Source: CAYYNP01 sp964472545
GTDB lineage: Bacteria > Planctomycetota > Planctomycetia > Pirellulales > Thermoguttaceae
NCBI GenBank assembly: GCA_964472545.1
Contig: CAYYNP010000115.1
Span: forward strand, 1-27,414
Reading direction: 5' to 3'
Length of the DNA: 27,414 nucleotides
A program made the position numbers and the translations under genes. Under the pieces are notes generated by a model, which searched no databases, was not told the origin of the DNA, and worked only from the letters and a program-made list of their open reading frames with translations. Positions 8,270 to 16,505 of the stretch are shown here, in pieces. Each line of letters starts with the position of its first letter. Positions within the stretch are counted from its first letter, which is position 1.

Positions 8270-9400
8270 TTGAGTCTGTTGCGTCCACTAATCGTCTTCG
8301 GCACACGGCCGGAAGCCGTGAAGATGGGGCCGATCGTCCGCGGGTGCCGGCGTCGGGCCGCCGAGGTTCAGCCGGTGGTTTGCCTCACCGGGCAACATCG
8401 CGAACTGGCGGCCGGGGTGATCGAGTACTTCGAGATCGCCCCCGACGTCGATCTGCAGGTGATGACGCCGGACCAGACGCTGGCCGGATTGACGTCGCGG
8501 TGCGTCGAAGGCGTCGACCGTGTCATCGAGCAGTTTCAACCGGACTGCATGGTGGTGCAAGGCGACACCACAACCGCGCTGGCCGCCGCGCTGGCCGCCT
8601 TCTATCGCCGGTTGCCGCTGATCCACGTCGAGGCCGGGTTACGCACCGGAGACCTCTTGGCACCCTGGCCGGAGGAGTTGAATCGGCGGATCGTCGGTCT
8701 GACGGCGGCAGTGCATTGTGCGCCTACGCAAACCGCGGCCGACGCCCTGATCGCCGAAGGTGTCTCGCAGGAGTCGGTGCACGTGACCGGCAACACGGCC
8801 GTCGACGCCCTGCTGTGGACGGTTGCCCGGGAGAAAGACAACCACCGGCATTGGCAGCAGAAGCACGCCGCATTGGGCGGCCGGCAGATGATCCTGGTGA
8901 CCGGCCATCGCCGCGAGAGCTTTGGCCGGCGGCTGGAGAATATCTGCCGGGCGATCGGCCGGTTGGCCGAGCGGTTCGCCGATTGCCAATTCGTCTATCC
9001 GGTCCACCTGAACCCCGAGGTGCAAGGGCCGGTCTCGCGGCTGCTGGCCGGCCGAGCGAACGTGCGTTTGATGCCGCCGGCGACGTACCCTGAGTTTGTC
9101 TGGCTGATGCAGCGCTCGACGCTGATCTTGACCGACTCCGGCGGCGTACAGGAAGAGGCCCCGTCGCTGGGCAAGCCCGTGCTGGTAATGCGCGAGACGA
9201 CCGAGCGGCCCGAGGCCGTCGAAGCCGGTGCCGCCCGGCTGCTGGGGACCTCGGCCGAACGGATCGTCGACGGTGTTGCACGGCTGTTGACCGACCCGGC
9301 GGAGTATGCGCGGTGTCAAGTCGCCGAGAATCCGTTCGGCGACGGGCGTGCGGCCGAACGGATCGTGGATTTGATGTTGATGCGGCCGTGGGGCAAGTAG
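8270..9400 (+). CDS. wecB: UDP-N-acetylglucosamine 2-epimerase (non-hydrolysing, WecB type)
   Basis: The enzyme epimerises UDP-GlcNAc to UDP-ManNAc for surface polysaccharide. The 376-aa product is the same length as E. coli WecB and has the GT-B-like fold signature. Active-site residues are visible: Lys18 in GTRPEAVKM, Asp99 in QGDTTT, Glu121 in VEAGLRTGD, Glu135 in PWPEELNRR and His213 in TGHRRE. The C-terminal SGGVQEE motif binds UDP. A TTG start at 8270 is favoured because GGAGGG lies seven bases upstream and the homology begins immediately; in-frame upstream starts would add an unrelated N-terminus. An ABC permease follows 50 bases later, but no other polysaccharide gene is near. Confidence 0.93.
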   Translation: MSLLRPLIVFGTRPEAVKMGPIVRGCRRRAAEVQPVVCLTGQHRELAAGVIEYFEIAPDVDLQVMTPDQTLAGLTSRCVEGVDRVIEQFQPDCMVVQGDTTTALAAALAAFYRRLPLIHVEAGLRTGDLLAPWPEELNRRIVGLTAAVHCAPTQTAADALIAEGVSQESVHVTGNTAVDALLWTVAREKDNHRHWQQKHAALGGRQMILVTGHRRESFGRRLENICRAIGRLAERFADCQFVYPVHLNPEVQGPVSRLLAGRANVRLMPPATYPEFVWLMQRSTLILTDSGGVQEEAPSLGKPVLVMRETTERPEAVEAGAARLLGTSAERIVDGVARLLTDPAEYARCQVAENPFGDGRAAERIVDLMLMRPWGK

Positions 9401-9450
9401 GGTAGACTGGCGTCGACAACTGCCCTACCATCGCGCGTCGTGGAATTGAC

Positions 9451-10947
9451 GTGGACCTCCGCATCTGGACACTCCTGCTGAACACCGCACTACTTTGTGG
9501 GGCGACCTGCGCGGTGAGTCTGCCGTTGGGTACCCTGTTGGCCGGGCTGCTCGTGCGGACCGATCTGCCCGGGCGGCGGGTCGCGGTGGGGCTGTTGGCG
9601 TTGATGCTCTTCGTGCCGCTCTATCTGCAAGCGGCGGCGTGGCAGGCGGCGCTGGGGACACAGGGATGGTACACGGCGGTTACCGGCCAACCCGGCTGGC
9701 TGGGCGGCTGGACGGGCGCCGTCTGGGTCCATGCCGCGGCGGCCGTGCCGTGGGTCGTGTTGATCGTCGGCTTCGCCCTGCGGCTGATCGAGCCGGAACT
9801 CGAGGAACAGGCCCTGTTGCACGGCTCGGCCCGGCGGGTCTTCCTTTGGGTAACGCTTCGCGGCGCGTGGCCGGCGATCGGCGTGGCCGCGCTCTGGGTG
9901 GCCGTGCTCACCGCCCGGGAGATGACCGTCACCGATCTGTTCGTCGTGCGGACGTTTGCCGAGGAACTCTATACGCAGTCGGCCTTCGGACCGCCGTTGG
10001 GGGAGAAGCCGTTGGGCATATTGTCCGGTGCGGGGGCGACGGCCGTCCTGGTGGCGGTCGGCTTGGTGCTCTGTGCAAGGCTGATGCCCGGCGATCGGCC
10101 GCTAAGTCTCCGTCGCAGCCGGGCGTTCCGCCTGGGCCGGTTTCGGTGGCCGGCGTCGGTCTTCGTGGCTTTGGTGATGTTGATGCTGGTGGGCGTGCCG
10201 GTGGCGAGCCTTTGCTCGAAGGCCGGCGTGGTGATTACCCAAGCCGACGACGGCTGGCAGCGGCATTTCTCGCCGGCCAAATGTCTCTCGACAGTTGCCG
10301 CCGCGCCGTGGCATCATCGCCGGGAACTCGGCTGGTCGCTGGGCATCGGCGCGCTGGCGGCCACGGCGGCGGTCGTAGTTGCCCTGGGGCTGGCGTGGAC
10401 GGCTCGCCGAGGTGGGCTTAGAGCCGTGCCGGCACTGGCAGTCACGGCCGTTTGTCTGGCAACGCCCGGTCCGTTGATCGGGCTGGGAATCGTGTGGCTG
10501 TTGAACCGCCCGAATGTGACGCTGTTGACTTGGGCTTACGACCGGTCGATCTTGGCCCCGTGGCTGGCGTTGTTCGTGGTGGCGTTGCCGCCGGCGACCT
10601 TGATCCTCTGGCACGCCTTGCGGACGGTCCCCGGCGAGATGCTCGACGCGGCGGCGGTCGACGGCGCCGGACGCTTCGCGCGGCTTTGGCGGATCGTATT
10701 GCCCAGCCGGGCCGCAGCGATCGGATTGGCCTGGGTGGTGGCCTTGGCGCTGGCCCTGGGCGAGTTGGGAGCGAGCATCGCGGTCGTCCCGCCCGGGGTG
10801 ATGACCTTCTCGATCCAGATCTTCGACCTCTTGCACTCCGGCGTGGAAGATCGGGTGGCCGGCGCCACGCTGGCCCTAATGGGGCTGTTTGGGGCACTTG
10901 CGGCGGTGGCAGCACGGTTGGCGGGCAGGGCGGCGTACGGCAATTGA
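9451..10947 (+). CDS. Two-domain ABC transporter permease, iron(III)/thiamine type
   Basis: This 498-aa integral membrane protein has two fused permease halves, as in FbpB/AfuB/ThiP proteins. Each half carries an EAA-type loop: EEQALLHGSARRVFLW in the first (about 118-133) and LDAAAVDGAGRFARLWRIVL in the second (about 395-415). About eleven to twelve hydrophobic segments are visible. It would move a substrate delivered by a periplasmic binding protein, with energy from a separate ATPase; neither partner gene is in the window, so the substrate is unknown. GTG at 9451 is the start; the ribosome site is weak. It follows wecB by 50 bases and may be co-transcribed without being related in function. 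Confidence 0.82.
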   Translation: MDLRIWTLLLNTALLCGATCAVSLPLGTLLAGLLVRTDLPGRRVAVGLLALMLFVPLYLQAAAWQAALGTQGWYTAVTGQPGWLGGWTGAVWVHAAAAVPWVVLIVGFALRLIEPELEEQALLHGSARRVFLWVTLRGAWPAIGVAALWVAVLTAREMTVTDLFVVRTFAEELYTQSAFGPPLGEKPLGILSGAGATAVLVAVGLVLCARLMPGDRPLSLRRSRAFRLGRFRWPASVFVALVMLMLVGVPVASLCSKAGVVITQADDGWQRHFSPAKCLSTVAAAPWHHRRELGWSLGIGALAATAAVVVALGLAWTARRGGLRAVPALAVTAVCLATPGPLIGLGIVWLLNRPNVTLLTWAYDRSILAPWLALFVVALPPATLILWHALRTVPGEMLDAAAVDGAGRFARLWRIVLPSRAAAIGLAWVVALALALGELGASIAVVPPGVMTFSIQIFDLLHSGVEDRVAGATLALMGLFGALAAVAARLAGRAAYGN

Positions 10948-10989
10948 CTCGGAAAAGCAGGATTGGCTGGAAGACATATCGCAACAGAT

Positions 10990-11068
10990 GGGTGGCTGGG
11001 GCATAGCGTAGCGGTGCCCCAGATGTCTCGATAACCTGGGGCACCGCTGCGCTATGCCCCAGCCACCC
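10990..11068. repeat. Large inverted repeat with 32-base arms
   Basis: Arms at 10990-11021 and 11037-11068 pair at 31 of 32 positions around a 15-base loop. It contains GCATAGCG and GGTGCCCCA. It lies between the permease stop and the GNAT promoter. It can fold into a strong hairpin, may act as a terminator for the permease, and may be a MITE-like element. It carries no coding sequence and is unlike the other repeat families in the window. Confidence 0.9.
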
Positions 11069-11101
11069 GAGCAAACAGAGAGCAGCCTTCCCGTAAAGCC
11101 T

Positions 11102-11110
11102 TGGTATAAT
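11102..11110 (+). promoter_or_regulatory. Extended -10 promoter for the GNAT gene
   Basis: TG-G-TATAAT is a perfect -10 hexamer with the extended TGn motif, 35 bases upstream of the ATG at 11146. No recognisable -35 box is present, which is usual for extended -10 promoters. Confidence 0.6.
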
Positions 11111-11145
11111 GGACAGTAGGCGACAACGCCGTAATGGAGGAGAGT

Positions 11146-11682
11146 ATGCAGATCCGAGAGGCTCCTACAGCGGACTTCGATGACGTGCTCCGCGTGGAAC
11201 GCTCGGCATTTGGCGACGACGAGGTGCCGAATCTCGTCGGGGACCTGTTGGCCGACGAGACGGCAAAGCCCATGCTGTCGCTGCTGGCATTCGACGACGA
11301 TCGGGCCGTGGGGCACATCCTGTTCACCGCGGCCGGGCTGGCAGATTCGCCGCAGCCGATAGCGGCCTCGCTGTTGGCTCCGTTGGCGGTGGTGCCGGAT
11401 GCCCAGCGGCAGGGGATCGGCGGGAAGCTGATCGAGCGCGGATTGCAGCTCCTGGAGGAAGCGGGAGTCGGGCTTGTGTTCGTACTCGGGTATCCCGAAT
11501 ACTACCCTCGCTTCGGCTTCGAGCCGGCCGGCCGCTTGGGGTTCGAGGCGCCGTATCCGATCCCGGACAAGAACGCCGACGCGTGGATGGTCCAGGCCCT
11601 GCAAGCGGACGTGATCGGTTCGATAAGCGGGAAAGTGACGTGCGCCAAGGCGCTGGACAAGCCCGAGCATTGGCGCGAATAA
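11146..11682 (+). CDS. GNAT-family N-acetyltransferase (YhbS-like)
   Basis: The 178-aa protein is predicted to transfer acetyl from acetyl-CoA to an unknown amine substrate. The acetyl-CoA binding motif A is seen as LAPLAVVPDAQRQGIGGKLI (about 79-98), with the Q-x-x-G-x-G/A signature. The YPEYYPRFGFEPAG segment near 118-131 is typical of the YhbS-type subgroup. ATG 11146 has a GGAGGA ribosome site directly upstream; an ATG at 11134 overlaps that site and is less likely. The gene has its own extended -10 promoter and is followed by the DUF1570-type gene after 19 bases, suggesting one transcript. Confidence 0.88.
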   Translation: MQIREAPTADFDDVLRVERSAFGDDEVPNLVGDLLADETAKPMLSLLAFDDDRAVGHILFTAAGLADSPQPIAASLLAPLAVVPDAQRQGIGGKLIERGLQLLEEAGVGLVFVLGYPEYYPRFGFEPAGRLGFEAPYPIPDKNADAWMVQALQADVIGSISGKVTCAKALDKPEHWRE

Positions 11683-11701
11683 CAGTGATGGGAACGAATC
11701 A

Positions 11702-12832
11702 ATGACTTTACGCTGGCTGCTGACGGTTGGATTCTGTGTGACGTGCGCAGGGTCGGCGTGGGGCATGGACCGGGTGACACTGAAACGCGACGGCCGGACG
11801 ACGCAACTCGACGGCCGGGTGTTGGTCACCGCCGAAGACGGCGGCCTGTTGTTGCAGGCCCGCGACGGCGTGCTGTGGGCCGTGAAGCCGGAGGAAAAGG
11901 TGCGGCACGTGGTGGATCAGGTCGCCTTCGAGCCGTACTCGCGCGAACAGATGGCCCAGCGCGTGTTGGCCGAATTGCCGCTGGGGTTCAAAGTCCACCA
12001 CACGGCCCATTACTCGATCTGCTACAATACCTCGCAGCGCTACGCGCAATGGTGCGGCGGGTTGTTCGAGCGTCTCTATCGGGCGTTTCGCACCTTCTGG
12101 ACAAACAAGGGACTGAAGCTCACCGAGCCCGAGTTTCCACTGGTCGCCGTGGTCTTCGCCAGCCAGAACGGGTTTACGAACCACGCCCGCGGCGAATTGG
12201 GCGACGCGGCCGGGTCGATCATCGGCTACTACAGCTTGCGTACCAACCGGATGACGATGTACGACCTGACCGGCGTGAATCGCTTCGGCGGAGCGCGCAA
12301 CGCGGGCGTGCCGGTCAGCGCGATCCTGGCCCAACCGGAGGCCTTGCGGCAGGTGGCCACGGTCGTACACGAGGCCACGCACCAGATTGCCTTCAGTTGC
12401 GGGCTGCACGTCCGCTACAGCGACTGTCCGATGTGGGTCAGCGAGGGGATCGCCGTCTATTTCGAGACGCCCGACTTGCGCAGCTCGACCGGCTGGCGGG
12501 GCATCGGGGCGGTCAATCGGGCGCGGCTGACGCGATTCCGGCAGTATCTCCGCAGCCGGCCGCCCGATTCCCTGAAGACGATGATCGCCGCCGACGACCG
12601 CTTCCGCAGCACGGAAGTCGGGCTCGACGCCTACGCCGAGGCCTGGGCGTTGACCTACTTCCTCACGCGCCGCTACCCGAAGCAGTACATCGCCTTTCTG
12701 GAGATCATCTCCCGCAAGCCGGCCTCGATCTTCGACGGCTCCGAAAAGCGCGTGGCCGAGTTCGAGGCGATCTTCGGCGACCTGAAGACGCTCGACACGG
12801 AGTTTCTGCGGCATATGCAGCGAGTCAGATGA
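11702..12832 (+). CDS. Secreted DUF1570-type metallopeptidase-like protein
   Basis: The 376-aa protein has an N-terminal signal peptide (about 1-21, ending AWG-MD). The region from about 100 to 280 resembles DUF1570 of Planctomycetes, a gluzincin-like zinc peptidase fold. It shows HEATH at about residues 223-227 as the HExxH zinc site and a downstream WVSEGIAVYFE segment, whose glutamate would be the third ligand. The N-terminal part carries short repeats of a beta-rich region with RDG and EDG turns. It probably acts outside the cytoplasm; the substrate is unknown. It starts 19 bases after the GNAT gene. The stop codon falls inside a 16-base tandem repeat. Confidence 0.8.
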   Translation: MTLRWLLTVGFCVTCAGSAWGMDRVTLKRDGRTTQLDGRVLVTAEDGGLLLQARDGVLWAVKPEEKVRHVVDQVAFEPYSREQMAQRVLAELPLGFKVHHTAHYSICYNTSQRYAQWCGGLFERLYRAFRTFWTNKGLKLTEPEFPLVAVVFASQNGFTNHARGELGDAAGSIIGYYSLRTNRMTMYDLTGVNRFGGARNAGVPVSAILAQPEALRQVATVVHEATHQIAFSCGLHVRYSDCPMWVSEGIAVYFETPDLRSSTGWRGIGAVNRARLTRFRQYLRSRPPDSLKTMIAADDRFRSTEVGLDAYAEAWALTYFLTRRYPKQYIAFLEIISRKPASIFDGSEKRVAEFEAIFGDLKTLDTEFLRHMQRVR

Positions 12833-12876
12833 CAGGGTGAGGGGATGACAGGGTGAGGGGGTGACAGGGTGAGGCG
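12829..12876 (+). repeat. Tandem repeat, three 16-base units, overlapping the DUF1570 stop codon
   Basis: ATGACAGGGTGAGGGG occurs exactly at 12829-12844 and 12845-12860, with a third copy at 12861-12876 bearing two changes. The TGA stop of the upstream gene lies in the first unit. Confidence 0.9.
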
Positions 12877-12927
12877 GAGTTGTTCGGTTCCGGGCGTCGG
12901 GTTCGAATATCCACTCCCGACCACCAC

Positions 12928-12969
12928 CTACTGCCTACTATCTACTGCCTACTGTCTACCGCATACTCC
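12928..12969 (+). repeat. Tandem repeat, three 14-base units
   Basis: Units CTACTGCCTACTAT (12928-12941), CTACTGCCTACTGT (12942-12955) and a diverged third copy (12956-12969). It is non-coding and ends 23 bases before the likely promoter of the next gene. Confidence 0.85.
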
Positions 12970-12992
12970 CCACCATCTCCACCCATCTTCGC

Positions 12993-13021
12993 TTGTGAGG
13001 GTTTCCTCGGTCCGCTATGAT
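12993..13021 (+). promoter_or_regulatory. Sigma-70-like promoter for the Gfo/Idh/MocA gene
   Basis: TTGTGA (12993-12998) and TATGAT (13016-13021) are separated by 17 bases, the ideal spacing. The -10 lies 76 bases upstream of the ATG at 13098. Confidence 0.6.
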
Positions 13022-13097
13022 GGGGCAACGGTCGATTTGCCGCGACGAGCCGTTTGCGACGACTCCATGCCCCGCCCCGATCTTAAAGGAGCCCCCC

Positions 13098-14408
13098 ATG
13101 CCCAAGCAGGACACCACACCAGCCAACTCCGCGAAACCCTCTCGCCGCCAGTTCCTGAAGACGTCGGCGGCCGTGGCCGGGGGGCTTGCTATCAGCCGCA
13201 GTGCCCATGCGGCCGGCGACGATACGCTCAAGGTCGGACTGGTCGGTTGTGGCGGCCGGGGCACGGGAGCCGCCGCCCAGGCGTTGAAGGCCGATCCGAA
13301 CACCAAGCTGACCGCCATGGCCGACGCCTTCGACGACCGGCTGCAGTCCAGTCTGAAGAGCCTGAAGACCCGCAACGGTGATCGGGTCGCCGTCGACCCC
13401 GACCACTGCTTCCTGGGGTTCGACGGCTACCAGAAAGTGATCGACAGCGGCGTCGACGTGGTGATCCTGGCCACGCCGCCCCACTTCCGCCCCATCCAAC
13501 TGAAGGCCTGCGTCGACGCCGGCAAGCACGTCTTCTGCGAAAAGCCGGTGGCCTGCGACGCCCCGGGCGTCCGCTCGATCCTGGCCACCACCGAAGAGGC
13601 GACCGAGAAGAAGTTGGCCATCGTTTCCGGGCTCTGCTGGCGATACCACTACGGCGTCCGCGAGACGATGCAGCGCGTGCTCGACGGGGCCATCGGCGAC
13701 ATCCTCTCGATCCAGGAGACCTACAACACCGGCGCCACCGGCCGGCAGTTCGACCGCCAGCCGGGCTGGACCGAGATGGAGCACCAGATGCACAACTGGT
13801 ACTTCTTCACCTGGCTCTCCGGCGACCACAACGTCGAGCAGCACGTCCACAGCCTCGACAAAGCCTCTTGGGCGATGCTCGACCAGCCGCCCGAGCGGGC
13901 GTGGGGACTCGGCGGGCGGCAGGTCCGCACCGAGCCGAAATACGGCGACGTCTACGATCACCACGCGGTCACTTACGAGTACGCCGACGGCGTCAACGTT
14001 CACGCCTATTGCCGCCAACAGTCGGGTTGCTATCGCGACACGTCCGACCAGTTCATCGGCACCAAGGGCACGGCCAACATCCTGCAGCATCGCATCAAGG
14101 GCGAAAACCCCTGGCAGTTCCGCGGCAACGGCGGCAACATGTACGACATCGAGCACGAGGAACTCTTCGCCAGCATCCGTGCCGGCGAGCCGATCAACAA
14201 CGGCCGCTACATGGCCATCAGCACCATGCTGGCGATCATCGGCCGGATGGTGACCTACACCGGCCAGAACCTGACGTGGGAACAGGCCCTGAACTCCCAG
14301 GAAGACCTTTCCCCGTCGGCCTACACTTGGGACGGCGCCCCGCCGACCGTACCCGACGAAAACGGCCAGTATCCGATCGCCATGCCCGGCGTAACGAAGT
14401 TCGTCTGA
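13098..14408 (+). CDS. Tat-exported Gfo/Idh/MocA-family oxidoreductase
   Basis: The 436-aa protein is predicted to be an NAD(P)-dependent sugar or cyclitol dehydrogenase exported in folded form. Residues 15-21 read SRRQFLK, a twin-arginine motif, followed by an alanine-rich hydrophobic stretch ending AHA. The Rossmann motif VGLVGCGGRGTG lies at about 46-57, and the Glu148-Lys149-Pro150 motif is the usual catalytic lysine site. The GDHNVEQHVH segment (about 239-250) is typical of the planctomycete branch. The ATG at 13098 has AAAGGA seven bases upstream. It is followed by the 597-aa unknown gene after 94 bases. The substrate cannot be inferred; planctomycetes carry many paralogues. Confidence 0.9.
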   Translation: MPKQDTTPANSAKPSRRQFLKTSAAVAGGLAISRSAHAAGDDTLKVGLVGCGGRGTGAAAQALKADPNTKLTAMADAFDDRLQSSLKSLKTRNGDRVAVDPDHCFLGFDGYQKVIDSGVDVVILATPPHFRPIQLKACVDAGKHVFCEKPVACDAPGVRSILATTEEATEKKLAIVSGLCWRYHYGVRETMQRVLDGAIGDILSIQETYNTGATGRQFDRQPGWTEMEHQMHNWYFFTWLSGDHNVEQHVHSLDKASWAMLDQPPERAWGLGGRQVRTEPKYGDVYDHHAVTYEYADGVNVHAYCRQQSGCYRDTSDQFIGTKGTANILQHRIKGENPWQFRGNGGNMYDIEHEELFASIRAGEPINNGRYMAISTMLAIIGRMVTYTGQNLTWEQALNSQEDLSPSAYTWDGAPPTVPDENGQYPIAMPGVTKFV

Positions 14409-14502
14409 ACGACAGGGACTGAAGCCGCGTAAACGCAGACCACGCAACGTACGAGCCGTCGAAGCTAGGAGTCGACGGAACACAGCGTCGATAGGACACA
14501 GC

Positions 14503-16296
14503 ATGGATGACCCGAGTCTGCGGGGAGCACATACCTTTCATATCCCCGTGATGGGAACCGGGTTTACGATCGACACGCCGTTGCGTGTGGCGAAGTACGG
14601 CATTTCGTCGGTGATCTCGCTGGTCGACGATACGCTGATCGAGCAGATCCGCGAGTATCACTGCCGGCAGGAAGGCGAGCCGTACGAGCAGATCAAGCTC
14701 CGCGACGACGATTCGCGCGCCCGACGGATGACGGCCTACTTGGATCTCCTCGATCGGCTGGTGGCGCGCCGGGTGGCCGCGTTGCGGGCGTCGCCGTTCG
14801 AGCCCGGCAGCGAGATCACCCGCTATTACGAACTGCTGCCCGAGTCGCCGCTGAAGCGCGCTTACCGCGACATGTTGGCCTCCGACGATCCGCAGCGGAA
14901 GGCCGACCTTCAAGGGCAGCTTCGCCGGTCGGCCACGCCGGGCAGCATCGACGTGAACATCATGTCGCGCGGCGACTTCCCCACCTATCGCGACGGGAAG
15001 GAGCTTCCCCCGGAGTTTTGCGAGGCCCGCGCCGCCCTGCGAGGCTACGCCAAGAGTTCGCTCCGCTCGTCGATCGTCTTCTCGGCCGGCATGAACCCGC
15101 GGCTCTACAGTTACGTGGCCAAGTTCGACGACTTCTTCCCCGACGCCGGCGGCGCGCTGAAGAAGAAGATCGTGCTGAAGGTGAGCGACTTCCGCTCGGC
15201 GGTGATCCAGGGCAAGTTCTTCGCCAAGCGGGGGCTGTGGGTGTCGGAGTACCGCATCGAATCGGCGCTGAATTGCGGCGGCCACGCCTACGCCACCAAG
15301 GGACTCCTGCTGGGGCCGATCCTGGAGGAGTTCAAGCAGAAGAAGGACAAACTCGTCGGGCAGCTTCACGCGAGCTACAAGAAGGCCCTGGCCGCGTCGG
15401 GCCGGATGCCGATCGAGATGCCGCACCCGGTCCGCGTCACCGCCCAAGGCGGCATCGGCACCGCCGCCGAGAACGCGTTGCTGTTGGAACACTACGGCGT
15501 CGACGCCACCGGCTGGGCCACGCCGTTTCTGCTCGTGCCCGAGGTGGCCAACGTCGACCGGCGGCATCAAGAGCAACTATCGGCCGCCACCCGCCAGGAC
15601 GTCTTCCTCAGCGACAACTCGCCCTTCGGCATGCCGTTTTGGAACCTGCGCGACTCGGCCAGCGAACGGGCTCGGCGCGAGCGGATTGCCGAGGGCAAGC
15701 CCGGCAGCGTGTGCCGCAAGACGCACGTCCGCTTCGATACCGAGTTCACCGAGATCCCGATCTGCATCGCGTCACGAAACTATCAGCGGCGAAAGCTCGA
15801 ACATCTTTCCGAGGAGGGACTCACGCCCGAGCAACTTCCCTTGATGCGAGAGCACGTGCTGGCCAAGTCGTGCATCTGCCACGACTTAGGCGGCGACGCA
15901 ACCCTCCGCTACGGGATCGACGCCAACGCCACGCCTGCCGTCTGCCCCGGCCCGGGTATCGCCGATTTCTCGAAGATCGCCACGCTCGAGGAAATGGTGA
16001 ATCACATCTACGCCCGATCGCGGCTGCCGATGAGCCCCGATCGGCCGCACATGTTCCTCCGCGAGATCGCTCTCTACGCGGAGTACCTCCGCCACGAGAT
16101 CGAGTTCTACGCCGTGGGGCTGCTGGATCGTGCGGCGGAGTATTTCGACGAGTTCAAGCAAAACCTGCTGGGCGGCATCGAGTATTATCGAGGCCTGGCC
16201 AATCGGCTCGGCGAGCAAGAGCGGCAGCGTTTCCTCGACGAACTCGAGGTCCAGCGCGAGGCCGTCGAGTCGATCCTGCCGGTGGCCGTCCAGTGA
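14503..16296 (+). CDS. Conserved protein of unknown function, 597 aa
   Basis: I recognise this only as a large uncharacterised family that I recall from Planctomycetes and Bacteroidetes. No signal peptide or membrane segment is seen, so it is probably cytoplasmic. The N-terminus has HIPVMGTGFTIDTP (about 12-25). A segment near 317-348 with GGIGTAAENALLLEHYGVD and GWATPFLLVPE looks like the glycine-rich phosphate-binding end of an FMN-type TIM barrel, as in nitronate monooxygenases; this is inference. Five cysteines, at 404, 421, 457, 459 and 481 (including CICHDLGG and CPGPG), cluster in the C-terminal half and could bind a metal or an Fe-S cluster. The last 100 residues are helical. ATG 14503 follows a TAGGAC ribosome-like site. 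It may be co-transcribed with the oxidoreductase. Confidence 0.75.
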   Translation: MDDPSLRGAHTFHIPVMGTGFTIDTPLRVAKYGISSVISLVDDTLIEQIREYHCRQEGEPYEQIKLRDDDSRARRMTAYLDLLDRLVARRVAALRASPFEPGSEITRYYELLPESPLKRAYRDMLASDDPQRKADLQGQLRRSATPGSIDVNIMSRGDFPTYRDGKELPPEFCEARAALRGYAKSSLRSSIVFSAGMNPRLYSYVAKFDDFFPDAGGALKKKIVLKVSDFRSAVIQGKFFAKRGLWVSEYRIESALNCGGHAYATKGLLLGPILEEFKQKKDKLVGQLHASYKKALAASGRMPIEMPHPVRVTAQGGIGTAAENALLLEHYGVDATGWATPFLLVPEVANVDRRHQEQLSAATRQDVFLSDNSPFGMPFWNLRDSASERARRERIAEGKPGSVCRKTHVRFDTEFTEIPICIASRNYQRRKLEHLSEEGLTPEQLPLMREHVLAKSCICHDLGGDATLRYGIDANATPAVCPGPGIADFSKIATLEEMVNHIYARSRLPMSPDRPHMFLREIALYAEYLRHEIEFYAVGLLDRAAEYFDEFKQNLLGGIEYYRGLANRLGEQERQRFLDELEVQREAVESILPVAVQ

Positions 16297-16325
16297 CGAC
16301 TGCTCCGCCCGCCCGCTCCCCGGCC

Positions 16326-16349
16326 GTAGCCGAATTCGCCAGAATTTGG
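16326..16349 (-). repeat. REP-like 24-base hairpin repeat, copy C
   Basis: The reverse complement is identical to copy B at 166-189. With copy D it forms an inverted pair 34 bases apart between the 597-aa gene and the RhaT-like gene. Confidence 0.85.
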
Positions 16350-16383
16350 CCGTTTCCCACAAAGGGCGTATCCCTCAAGCCGC

Positions 16384-16407
16384 CCAAAGTCTGGCGACTT
16401 CGGCTAC
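16384..16407 (+). repeat. REP-like 24-base hairpin repeat, copy D
   Basis: It matches copy B at 22 of 24 positions. The two changes are compensatory across the hairpin (AAGTC and GACTT arms), so the stem is kept. Confidence 0.85.
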
Positions 16408-16435
16408 AAGACGCTCTGTCGGCCACCCGGCGTAC

Positions 16436-16464
16436 TTGACAGGCACCCGCCTTCGCAGCACAAT
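16436..16464 (+). promoter_or_regulatory. Sigma-70-like promoter for the RhaT-like gene
   Basis: A perfect TTGACA -35 (16436-16441) is followed after 17 bases by CACAAT (16459-16464), four of six matches to the -10 consensus. It lies 42 bases upstream of the ATG at 16506. Confidence 0.6.
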
Positions 16465-16505
16465 CGCCTGGGTTGCGTTGACACGCCTATCGGGAGACCT
16501 GCAAG

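Noticed and set aside
13083..15576. Two long minus-strand frames opposite the oxidoreductase and the 597-aa gene
   Set aside because: They are shadows of plus-strand genes with recognised motifs; their translations show no family features.
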